A program made the translations under genes and the position numbers. DNA of 64,000 nucleotides from Butyrivibrio sp. AE3004. Its GTDB lineage: Bacteria; Bacillota; Clostridia; Lachnospirales; Lachnospiraceae. The notes beneath the pieces were generated by a model. That model saw only the letters and a list, made by a program, of their open reading frames with translations, did not search any database and was not told the DNA's origin. How positions within the stretch are numbered: position 1 is the first letter of the stretch; every line of letters begins with the position of its first letter. The DNA lies in assembly GCF_000703165.1 (NCBI RefSeq), contig NZ_JNLQ01000002.1:868001-932000 (forward strand), in the 5' to 3' direction. Of this stretch, positions 35,419 through 42,512 are shown piece by piece.

Positions 35419-36888
35419 ATGGGGAAAAACAGAGAAGATAATTTTTGGTCAAAGTGCGCTTATGGCCTTGCTGATATTTACGGTGGAGGAGCCTTTGTTG
35501 TCATAAGCACATTCTTTACGGTATTTTTGACAAAAGCGCTTGGTATGTCTCCGGCGCTTGCGGGAACAATACCTCTTATCGGAAAAGTATGGGATGCGGT
35601 AACGGATCCGGTAATGGGTAATATTGTGGACAGAACAAGTTCGAAGTTCGGAGCAAAACGCTTTTACATTTTGATAGGAAGTATAGTGTCATCTGTTACG
35701 TTTCTTATGCTCTGGATGAACACGGGAATTACAGATACGCTTGGACAGTATATATTCTATGCCGCAATGTACATTCTCTTTTCAACAGGCTTTACGATTG
35801 TGATGGTTCCATACAACGGACTTTTACCTGATATGGTCGATGATTACTCAAAAAGAGGAAGCTTTTCAGGAATAAGAATGGTCTTTTCAAGTCTTGGTGC
35901 AATAATGGCAGGACTTGTACCGACAATAATCATAACCGATAACACCAATGCAGGTTTGTATTTTACTGTTGCAATGATATTTTCGGCAGTATTCTTGGTG
36001 GTAATCCTTCTTACTTTTTTCGGAACCTGGGAAAAGAGAAAGGAACCGGTAAGAGTTCCGCTGAGAAAGAGTTTTGTGCAGTCCTTTACGGTTTATAAGA
36101 GCTTTTCCTTTAAGCTTTTTATCTGCATATTCCTTGCAGGGCAGGGAGCAGCGGACTTTGTGACGGGACTTGCGGTATACTATGTTGATGATGTGCTTAA
36201 TGCCTATTCCGGCGGACGTTTTACCATAATGATGGGAGTGCTCCTGCTGTCTCAGTTCTCCGGAACTATAATCTTTTCAATAATTGCTCCGAGGACATCC
36301 AAGAAGTTTCCTATATTGCTGGGATTCCCTGTGAGGATTTTGGCAACGGTTGCACTTCTTTTCTTCTCATATGAGGGTGCTCCCTTTGTGATGATCCTGG
36401 TATGCTCGTTCATTATAGGACTTGGTATGGCGGGAGCTTCGGTCAGCATTTATGCTATTTTGTCAGATATGGCGGATGTGGATGAGCTTATTACTTCTAT
36501 AAGCCGTCCGGCAACTGTTTCCGGTATGGCAACCTTTATCAGAAAAATTGCAACCGGATTAAGTTCAACCGTGATTGGAATCTGCCTTGCTCTTATTGGT
36601 TATGATGAGACGATAGCTGCACAGAAAATGCGGCAGAGCGCAGCAGTACAGAGTGGCATTGCACAGCTTTATATCTGGCTTCCGGTCGCGCTAATGCTGC
36701 TTACAATCGTATTTGCCAAACTGTTCCCGATGAACAAGGCAGAATACGATGTGATCAAAAAAGAAATAAAGCGAAGAAGAGGCGAAGATAATTCTGAGAT
36801 AACATCGGAGGAAATCGCCGTTTGTGAAAAGGTAACCGGCTTTAAATACGATAAGCTTTGGAATAAAGAAAATGCACTTTCTTTTTGA
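35419..36888 (+). CDS. GPH-family (MFS) glycoside:cation symporter
   Basis: A 489-residue transporter with twelve membrane segments and GPH hallmarks: WDAVTDPVMGNIVDRT after the second segment and MVPYNGLLPDM in the middle loop. Related proteins YihO/YihP sit in the E. coli sulfoquinovose operon. It follows the YihQ-like gene by 49 bp, so uptake of sulfoquinovose or its glycerol glycoside is the likely role (inference). No EIIA domain is fused. Confidence 0.88.
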   Translation: MGKNREDNFWSKCAYGLADIYGGGAFVVISTFFTVFLTKALGMSPALAGTIPLIGKVWDAVTDPVMGNIVDRTSSKFGAKRFYILIGSIVSSVTFLMLWMNTGITDTLGQYIFYAAMYILFSTGFTIVMVPYNGLLPDMVDDYSKRGSFSGIRMVFSSLGAIMAGLVPTIIITDNTNAGLYFTVAMIFSAVFLVVILLTFFGTWEKRKEPVRVPLRKSFVQSFTVYKSFSFKLFICIFLAGQGAADFVTGLAVYYVDDVLNAYSGGRFTIMMGVLLLSQFSGTIIFSIIAPRTSKKFPILLGFPVRILATVALLFFSYEGAPFVMILVCSFIIGLGMAGASVSIYAILSDMADVDELITSISRPATVSGMATFIRKIATGLSSTVIGICLALIGYDETIAAQKMRQSAAVQSGIAQLYIWLPVALMLLTIVFAKLFPMNKAEYDVIKKEIKRRRGEDNSEITSEEIAVCEKVTGFKYDKLWNKENALSF

Positions 36889-36898
36889 AAATGACAAT

Positions 36899-36928
36899 AC
36901 TCATTCGGAGCAGCGACTCCGGATGAGT
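36899..36928 (+). other. Hairpin between GPH and DASS genes
   Basis: ACTCATTCGGAG and CTCCGGATGAGT form a 12-bp stem (one G-U pair) with a 6-nt loop. It is followed by A residues rather than T, so it is not a standard terminator in either direction. Confidence 0.5.
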
Positions 36929-36943
36929 AAAAAAATACAATAA

Positions 36944-36964
36944 TTGATTAAAAATGTTAATCAA
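36944..36964 (+). promoter_or_regulatory. Palindrome B, operator candidate before DASS gene
   Basis: TTGATTAA, five bases, TTAATCAA. It matches palindrome A at 18 of 21 positions and overlaps the upstream edge of the ribosome site AAAGGAGA. Confidence 0.5.
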
Positions 36965-36976
36965 AGGAGAGCTATA

Positions 36977-38401
36977 ATGAATGACAAAAAAAGAGGGGTG
37001 AATCTGATACTCGGACCTGCATTGTTTTTACTTATGAGTTTTGGATTCGGAAAGACAGGAATAATAGATTTTACGGCAGCAAAGGGTATAGGTATTGCTC
37101 TGTGGATGATTTACTGGTGGGTTACAAGACCAGTGGACATCACGGTAACAGCACTTCTTCCCGGTGTGATAAATGCCTTGTTTGACATAGTCCCAATGGA
37201 AAATGTGATATCACAATATGCATCAAGCAGCATCATACTTATATTTGGATCATGCCTTCTCACGGCTCCATGGAGTGAGATAGGACTCGATAAGAGAATA
37301 TCACTAAAGGCACTCTCGCTCATCGGACCTTCAATGAAGTCACAGATTACTGTATGGCTTATAGCTGCGGTAGTACTGTCCAATATGATGCCTAACGTGG
37401 TGGTTGTGGCTATTTTTACTCCCATCGCGGTATCAATGCTTGCAGCTGCAGGCTATAAGGATATCAGAAAATGCGAGGCAGCAACTCCCATTCTCTGTGC
37501 AATAGCCTGGGGTTCTCAGGTCGGAGGAGCAGGCACACCCCTTGGCGGAGCAATGAATATCACAGCTATCGCATTTATAGAAGAGTTTACAGGTAAGGAA
37601 TTCATGTACGTTGACTGGATTACGAGAATGCTGCCTTACACGATAATAGCAACAGTGGCAGTTCTTTTAACAATGCTGTTAAAGCCAATGAAAACCAGTT
37701 CACTTGAAGGAACCAGAGAGTATTTTGAAAAGTGCTATAAAGACCTTGGTCTTATGAAAAAGGATGAAAAGATAAGCCTTGTTCTGTTTGTGGCAGCTAT
37801 GCTCGGATCATTTGTAAGACCCCTTTATGCTGACCTTATACCGGGGCTTGTGCCTGCTTATCTGTTCCTCATACTTGGTTTTGTGAACTTTCTTATCGTT
37901 TCGTTTGAAAAGAAAGAAATGCTGCTTACCTGGGAAAAGGCTCAGAAGGAGGTTATGTGGGGAATGCTCCTTCTTTTTGCCGGCGGTCTTGCCCTTGGAC
38001 AGATACTTACAGGATCAGGTGCCAATGACACTATTGCAAATATGATTTCATCAGCAAACTTAAGCGGAGGTTTCTTTACCATACTTGTATTTGCGCTTTT
38101 TGCCTGTGTTATCTCCGAAATGACAAACAGTACTGTATCAGCAGCGGTTACTCTGCCAATAGTCATCGGAGTTACTCAGAAAATGGGCTTAAATCCTCTC
38201 CCTTATGTATTTACGACTGCTATGGCCATGAACTTTGAATCAATACTTCCCGTGAGTGTAAGAGCAATCTCTGTTTCATACGGCCTTGATCCGGATAAGC
38301 TCTTAAAGAGCGGACTCGGAGTAGCCTTTGTGAGAATGCTCATAGCAGTAGCAGTGGGATATATAACAATGCTGATATGGCCTGGCTTTGGAGTTCTCTG
38401 A
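36977..38401 (+). CDS. DASS/SLC13-family anion transporter
   Basis: A 474-residue membrane protein of the divalent anion:sodium symporter family. Two related halves carry the carboxylate-binding signatures GSQVGGAGTPLGGAMN and EMTNSTVSAAVTLPI. Known members carry dicarboxylates, citrate, sulfate or organosulfonates. In this cluster it is a candidate exporter for the C3 sulfonate product (2,3-dihydroxypropane-1-sulfonate or sulfolactate); this is inference from context only. Start 36977 has AAAGGAGA upstream; an in-frame TTG at 36944 lies inside the palindrome and is rejected. A strong terminator follows. Confidence 0.88.
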   Translation: MNDKKRGVNLILGPALFLLMSFGFGKTGIIDFTAAKGIGIALWMIYWWVTRPVDITVTALLPGVINALFDIVPMENVISQYASSSIILIFGSCLLTAPWSEIGLDKRISLKALSLIGPSMKSQITVWLIAAVVLSNMMPNVVVVAIFTPIAVSMLAAAGYKDIRKCEAATPILCAIAWGSQVGGAGTPLGGAMNITAIAFIEEFTGKEFMYVDWITRMLPYTIIATVAVLLTMLLKPMKTSSLEGTREYFEKCYKDLGLMKKDEKISLVLFVAAMLGSFVRPLYADLIPGLVPAYLFLILGFVNFLIVSFEKKEMLLTWEKAQKEVMWGMLLLFAGGLALGQILTGSGANDTIANMISSANLSGGFFTILVFALFACVISEMTNSTVSAAVTLPIVIGVTQKMGLNPLPYVFTTAMAMNFESILPVSVRAISVSYGLDPDKLLKSGLGVAFVRMLIAVAVGYITMLIWPGFGVL

Positions 38402-38436
38402 TTGATAATACTTTAAGCTTATACATACACAGTGAA

Positions 38437-38479
38437 AACAGGGCTGAGATTGCATGTAGGCAATCTCGGCCCTGTTTTT
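38437..38479 (+). terminator. Strong terminator after DASS gene
   Basis: AACAGGGCTGAGATTGC pairs with GCAATCTCGGCCCTGTT, a 17-bp stem with a 6-nt loop, followed by TTT. Confidence 0.85.
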
Positions 38480-38639
38480 AAGTGTATGTAATAAAGTTAA
38501 AAAATGAGTGTTTTGGACCTTTTTGTGCATAATATGGTCGAAAATGCATACTTACGAAACATTTTAGTAAATAATTACAAAAATAAATTAAAGACATTAA
38601 GCAAAGCGACAAAAAAAGAGCGAATAAAGGAAAGATATA

Positions 38640-38667
38640 TTGACTATATTGACGAAAATGGTATCAT
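38640..38667 (+). promoter_or_regulatory. Promoter of transaldolase operon
   Basis: TTGACT (38640-38645), a 16-bp spacer, TATCAT (38662-38667). The predicted start falls inside palindrome C. Confidence 0.5.
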
Positions 38668-38672
38668 CTTAA

Positions 38673-38693
38673 TTACTTAAAACATTTAATTAA
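38673..38693 (+). promoter_or_regulatory. Palindrome C, operator candidate at transaldolase start
   Basis: TTACTTAAAA then CATTTAATTAA. It agrees with palindrome A at 18 of 21 positions and sits at +1, where a bound repressor would block transcription. Confidence 0.5.
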
Positions 38694-38716
38694 ATCTTAT
38701 TTGGGAGGCAACAAAA

Positions 38717-39403
38717 ATGAAATTTTTTTTAGACAGTGCAAAACTTGATGAAATCAAACTTGCATACAACACATTCGGTATTGACGGTGTTACAACAAAT
38801 CCGAGACATATAATGCTCAGTGGTAAGCCTTTTATGACTGCTATAACAGACATCGCTAACTGGATAAAAGAAGAGGGACTTGAAGGGGTAGATAAGTTCC
38901 CGGTATCCGTTGAGATAAATCCTCATTTTGACAAAACAGAAGATATGGTAGAGATGGCAAGAAAGGTTGCAAAGCTCAGTCCTAACTTCGTGATCAAGAT
39001 TCCGGCAATTGAGCCCGGCATCGCAGCTGCAAGAATCCTTGAGAAGGAAGGCATAAGAACTAACGTAACTCTTATCTTCTCACCTTCACAGGCTATCTTA
39101 CCTGCAAAGAACGGCTCACTTTTCGTTTCACCTTTTATCGGTTGGAAGGAACAGAACGGCGAGGATTGCAAGGAATACATAAGGAACATTGTTGAGATTT
39201 ATAAGAACTATGGTTTCTATGGTAAGACACAGATCATCTGTGCAGCAATCCGTACACCTAAGCAGATCGCTGACTGTGCTGTAGCAGGAGCAGACATCGT
39301 AACCTGCGGACTTGCAGTATATCAGGATTGCATGAAGCATGCATACACAAATCAGGGACTTAACACATTCTGTGAAGCATGGGACAACACAGCAACTGAG
39401 TGA
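38717..39403 (+). CDS. sftT: SftT-like 6-deoxy-6-sulfofructose transaldolase
   Basis: A 228-residue TalC/FSA-type transaldolase (MKFFLDSAKLDEI, GVTTNPRH, catalytic Lys94 in FVIKIPA, TNVTLIFSPSQA). Ordinary members act on fructose-6-phosphate. Beside a YihU-like reductase, a DUF4867 protein and YihQ-like GH31 genes, the best fit is the sulfoglycolysis enzyme. That enzyme transfers the C3 unit of sulfofructose to glyceraldehyde-3-phosphate, releasing sulfolactaldehyde. TTNPRH, where housekeeping enzymes have TTNPSL, hints at a charged substrate. The ribosome site GGGAGG is strong; it is first gene of the operon. Confidence 0.8.
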   Translation: MKFFLDSAKLDEIKLAYNTFGIDGVTTNPRHIMLSGKPFMTAITDIANWIKEEGLEGVDKFPVSVEINPHFDKTEDMVEMARKVAKLSPNFVIKIPAIEPGIAAARILEKEGIRTNVTLIFSPSQAILPAKNGSLFVSPFIGWKEQNGEDCKEYIRNIVEIYKNYGFYGKTQIICAAIRTPKQIADCAVAGADIVTCGLAVYQDCMKHAYTNQGLNTFCEAWDNTATE

Positions 39404-39470
39404 TCATCCGGCGATGGCAAAGCTGTGAGCAGAACTTCTGCTGATATAAAAAGATTGGAGATAATTTAGT

Positions 39471-40328
39471 ATGAAAATCGGATTTATAGGACTTGGCATA
39501 ATGGGCGAGTCTATGTGCGAAAACATTGTGAAAAAGCACGACGATACAGTTTACTGCTTTGATTTTATAAAAGAAAAAGTAGATTTGCTTGCATCAAAGG
39601 GAGCAGTTCCCTGTGCAGATTCAGTAGAACTGGCAAAGAACAGTGATGTGATCATTTCAATGGTTCCAAAGAGCGAGCATTCAAGATCAGTATATGAGAG
39701 TATCTTAGGAGTTCTTGATTCATCAAAGACCTGCATTGATATGAGTACCATCGATCCCAGTGTTTCAATTGAGATTTCAGAGATGGTAAAGAAGACAGGA
39801 GCACAGTTCATTGATGCACCTGTTGTTAAGTCAAAGCCTGCTGCAATCGACGGAACACTCGGTATCTATGTTGGCGGTGAGGAAAAGACCTTTGAAGCAA
39901 TGCTTCCGATTCTTAAGTACATGGGCTGCAATGTGATCCGCATGGGTGATAACGGTAAGGGCCTTGTAATGAAGATTTGCCACAACGCACTGGTATCACA
40001 GATTCAGAATGGTGTTAACGAGACGATCACACTTGCAAAGGCAAACGGAATTTCAATTCCGGATTTTACCGAAGCAGTTTCCTACGGCGGAGCATCCAAC
40101 TGGTATCTTGACGGACAGGCAAAGAAGCTTGAGGCCGAGGATTATACAACAGCTTTCTCAATCGAGAATATGGCAAAGGACGTTAATATCTGTGTAAACC
40201 TTGCTAAGGAATGCGGCGTTAAGATGCCTGGCGAAGAAAATGCGCTGAATGTATATCAGACAGCTCTTGAGAGAGGAATGGCAAAAGAAGATTTCAGAGC
40301 TACCATCAAGGTTGTAAGAGACAGATAA
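39471..40328 (+). CDS. Beta-hydroxyacid dehydrogenase, probable sulfolactaldehyde reductase
   Basis: A 285-residue NAD(P)-dependent enzyme of the HIBADH/YihU family: Rossmann GFIGLGIMGESM, CIDMSTIDPS, catalytic Lys168 in GLVMKICHN. The usual DAPVSGG substrate loop is replaced by DAPVVKSKPA (residues 115-124). The E. coli sulfolactaldehyde reductase YihU likewise has a basic variant (PVGRTS), fitting a sulfonate substrate. Reduction of sulfolactaldehyde to dihydroxypropanesulfonate regenerates NAD+, as expected for an anaerobe. Second gene of the operon. Confidence 0.82.
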   Translation: MKIGFIGLGIMGESMCENIVKKHDDTVYCFDFIKEKVDLLASKGAVPCADSVELAKNSDVIISMVPKSEHSRSVYESILGVLDSSKTCIDMSTIDPSVSIEISEMVKKTGAQFIDAPVVKSKPAAIDGTLGIYVGGEEKTFEAMLPILKYMGCNVIRMGDNGKGLVMKICHNALVSQIQNGVNETITLAKANGISIPDFTEAVSYGGASNWYLDGQAKKLEAEDYTTAFSIENMAKDVNICVNLAKECGVKMPGEENALNVYQTALERGMAKEDFRATIKVVRDR

Positions 40329-40357
40329 AAACAGGCGTTTTTTGGCGAGGAGAAGGT

Positions 40358-41026
40358 ATGCTTGAAAGATTAAATGAAGTAAATGACGTAAAGATCACTT
40401 CAGTATTTGACGAAGCCTTCAAAACCTACGGCAACATCGTAAAGGGGTACGATTTTTCCGAAATGATAAGGTTTATGGAGGAGAATACTGATATTCCGGA
40501 GAACGGGAACGTATATGTAGCTTCCGTTCCTGAGATGGAAGAACTTGGTACTGCGTCAAAGGTCCGGGAATTATTATATGGGGATATGCCGATTCAGGTT
40601 GGGTACTGTAACGGTAGAAATACGACTTATAACGGCTTTGAATATCACAAGGGTAGTGAGATAAACATTGCTGTTACTGATTTTATGCTTGTTCTCGGAC
40701 ACACTTGGGAGATAGCAGAAGATAATACATATAAGGTAGAGGATGCGAGGGTCTTCTTCGTACCTAAAGGAACAGCGATAGAAATGTTCCAGACAACACT
40801 TCACCTTTCTCCTGTAAGAGTTTGCGATGAAGGTTTTAAGGGAATAGTGATATTACCCAGAGGCACAAACACACCTCTTGATAAAAAGCCCGAAAATGAA
40901 AGCGGTGAAGAGAGACTTCTTCTTCAGAGAAATAAATGGGTAATTTCTCATCCGGAGAGAGAACCGCTCATCAGACAGGGTGCTTTCCCGGGACTTATCG
41001 GAGAAAACAAAGAACTAAAATATTAA
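40358..41026 (+). CDS. DUF4867 family protein, sulfoglycolysis-associated
   Basis: A 222-residue protein. The C-terminal part is cupin-like (FMLVLGHTWEI, VFFVPKGTAIEMFQTTLHLSP, GIVILPRGTNTPL) and matches what I recall of DUF4867. The SFT sulfoglycolysis clusters of Bacillus and Agathobacter rectalis contain a DUF4867 gene, there linked to sulfoquinovose isomerisation. His and Glu residues in the cupin part could bind a metal. Which of this protein and the FucI-like protein at 42513 isomerises sulfoquinovose cannot be settled from sequence. Ribosome site GAGGAG; 29 bp after the reductase. Confidence 0.75.
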   Translation: MLERLNEVNDVKITSVFDEAFKTYGNIVKGYDFSEMIRFMEENTDIPENGNVYVASVPEMEELGTASKVRELLYGDMPIQVGYCNGRNTTYNGFEYHKGSEINIAVTDFMLVLGHTWEIAEDNTYKVEDARVFFVPKGTAIEMFQTTLHLSPVRVCDEGFKGIVILPRGTNTPLDKKPENESGEERLLLQRNKWVISHPEREPLIRQGAFPGLIGENKELKY

Positions 41027-41028
41027 CT

Positions 41029-41322
41029 AATGAAAGACCTCAAAAGCCTTCCCAAAAGAAGTGAAGATGTCAGCAATGAAAGACCTCAAAAGCCTTCCCA
41101 AAAGAAGTGAAGATGTCAGCAATGAAAGACTACAAAAGCCTTCCCAAAAGAAGTGAAGATGTCAGCAATGAAAGACTACAAAAGCCTTCCCAAAAGAAGT
41201 GAAGATGTCAGCAATGAAAAACTACAAAAGCCTTCCCAAAAGAAGTGAAGATGTCAGCAATGAAAAACTACAAAAGCCTTCCCAAAAGAAGTGAAGATGT
41301 CAGCAATGAAAAACTACAAAAG
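41029..41322 (+). repeat. 46-bp tandem repeat, six full units plus partial
   Basis: Units start at 41029, 41075, 41121, 41167, 41213, 41259 and 41305, each exactly 46 bp apart, with almost no divergence. The only steady difference is GACCTC (units 1-2), GACTAC (3-4) and AACTAC (5-7), a stepwise gradient. The seventh unit runs into the REP-like element. Units abut with no spacers, so this is not a CRISPR array. No ORF crosses it. Confidence 0.9.
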
Positions 41323-41370
41323 CCTTCCCCCCTGGGGGGAAGGTGTCAGCGAAGCTGACGGATGAGGGGA
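41323..41370 (+). repeat. REP-like palindromic element
   Basis: CCTTCCCCCC, one T, GGGGGGAAGG (41323-41343) is a perfect palindrome. GTCAGC, GAA, GCTGAC (41345-41359) follows, then GGATGAGGGGAATAAGG. I recognise this general form as a dispersed intergenic repeat in Lachnospiraceae and related Clostridia. The upstream 46-bp units are degenerate copies of its left flank. Confidence 0.6.
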
Positions 41371-41403
41371 ATAAGGATTCATTAGAAACAGCAGGAGCAG
41401 AAG

Positions 41404-42061
41404 ATGGAGATTTGTTTATCAGGGCTTGATTTCAAGCTTAGAAACGGCAAGGAAACAATCTTTGAGAGTAGCAAAGACCATCCCTTCGTATATGTAGGTC
41501 AGGGAAAAGAAGATGTCCTGATGTACAGAGGAAATTTCAAAATTGATGACTATGTTATTGAAAGAAAACCTCTTTTTGTAACAGAAGCAAAAGAAACATC
41601 AGATGGTGTTCATCTTGAATTTGGGGATGATCTTTCAGCTGAAGTCAAAATGGAGAAAGACCTTGCGACTATCAGATTTGAAAAGAAAAACGAAAAAATC
41701 AACAGATTTTGGATAAGGGTTAACGCAGATTCTGCAGAGCATGTATACGGATGCGGAGAGCAGATGTCCTACTTCGATATGAGAGGCAGACATTTCCCTC
41801 TGTGGACCGGTGAACCCGGAGTAGGAAGGGATAAGACCACCTACATTACCTGGAAGGGTGATGTCGACGGAATGAGCGGAGGTGATTATTACAACACCAA
41901 CTTCCCGCAGACAACCTTTGTATCAAGTAAACAAAATCCTCTGCTGTTTCAATTCTTATGAATTACGGTACTTCCCAGATCTGCAGCTCGTGGAAATCGT
42001 CATTTCTGAAATCAAAATCTCCGTAAGCTGTAGTCTGCACATGCATGTAATACTTTTTGGA
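41404..42061 (+). pseudogene. Decayed YihQ-like GH31 (sulfoquinovosidase) gene with internal inversion
   Basis: The start and ribosome site (GGAG) are intact. Residues 1 to ~177 match YihQ well (HVYGCGEQMSYFDMRG, FPLWTGEPGVGRDKTTY, GGDYYNTNFPQTTFVSS). The frame then ends at 41961 in unrelated residues. The next piece of the enzyme lies on the opposite strand: from 42061 down to ~41924 the minus strand encodes SKKYYMHV, GDFDF and HELQIWEVP. Next come a stop codon (41965-41963) and FIRIETAEDFVYL, collinear with YihQ. A ~138-bp segment is therefore inverted in place, and the C-terminal two thirds with the catalytic Asp residues are deleted. Confidence 0.85.
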
Positions 42062-42492
42062 ATGACAAGAGCCGTTGCCAAGATAGTACAGGTTCGTTAC
42101 ACATATCTTGCTCCGCTTATCATCATGTTCTGTTTTGCAGGATCCTTTGCATCAACAGGAAACACCAAGGAGCTTGTAATCTGTGCAGCAATACTTGTAT
42201 TCAGCTATCTGCTTACAATACTTGATATCGATAATACACCTCTGATGCTTGGTATGATTCTGGAGAGCATCATGGAAAAGAACTTTGTCACCGCATCTAT
42301 GGCATATGACAGAGATTACACAATTTTGAGGCAATGAACCAGGCACAGATAGAAGAAATGGCAAAAGAACATGCAATGGAAGCTGCAAAGGCAGACGAAG
42401 AATATGCAAATGAAGATTCTGACAGCAAGGAAGATGCTGAAACAGAAAATGAGGAGCATATTTCTGAAGAAAAGGCAGCGATCCAATCTTAG
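42062..42492 (+). pseudogene. TctA-like transporter C-terminal remnant, frameshifted
   Basis: The frame starting near 42062 encodes IVQVRYTYLAPLIIMFCFAG and NTPLMLGMILESIMEKNF. This is the C-terminal membrane part of a TctA tripartite tricarboxylate transporter permease. The frame stops at 42335-42337. A shift at the T4 run (42324-42327) restores FEAMNQAQIEEMAKEHAMEA and an acidic tail ending at TAG 42490-42492. One T appears to have been lost. The N-terminal ~80% and the TctB/TctC genes are absent, removed together with the GH31 3' end. Confidence 0.75.
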
Positions 42493-42512
42493 GAAACGAG
42501 GAAATAATTACT

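Larger units (their letters stand above)
38402..38716 (+). other. Intergenic region before transaldolase, 315 bp
   Basis: It holds the DASS terminator (38437-38479), an AT-rich stretch without ORF, a promoter (38640-38667) and palindrome C (38673-38693). Confidence 0.6.

Noticed and set aside
36899..36928. Intrinsic terminator after the GPH transporter gene
   Set aside because: The stem is good but followed by A residues on the plus strand and without a T run on either strand, so it is listed only as a hairpin.
41029..41370. Possible CRISPR array
   Set aside because: The 46-bp units abut with no unique spacers, no cas genes are near, and the array ends in a REP-like palindrome.
41882..42337. 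Single 151-residue membrane protein gene
   Set aside because: Its first part is the wrong-strand reading of the inverted GH31 segment; only the part after ~42062 is TctA-like, and it is frameshifted.
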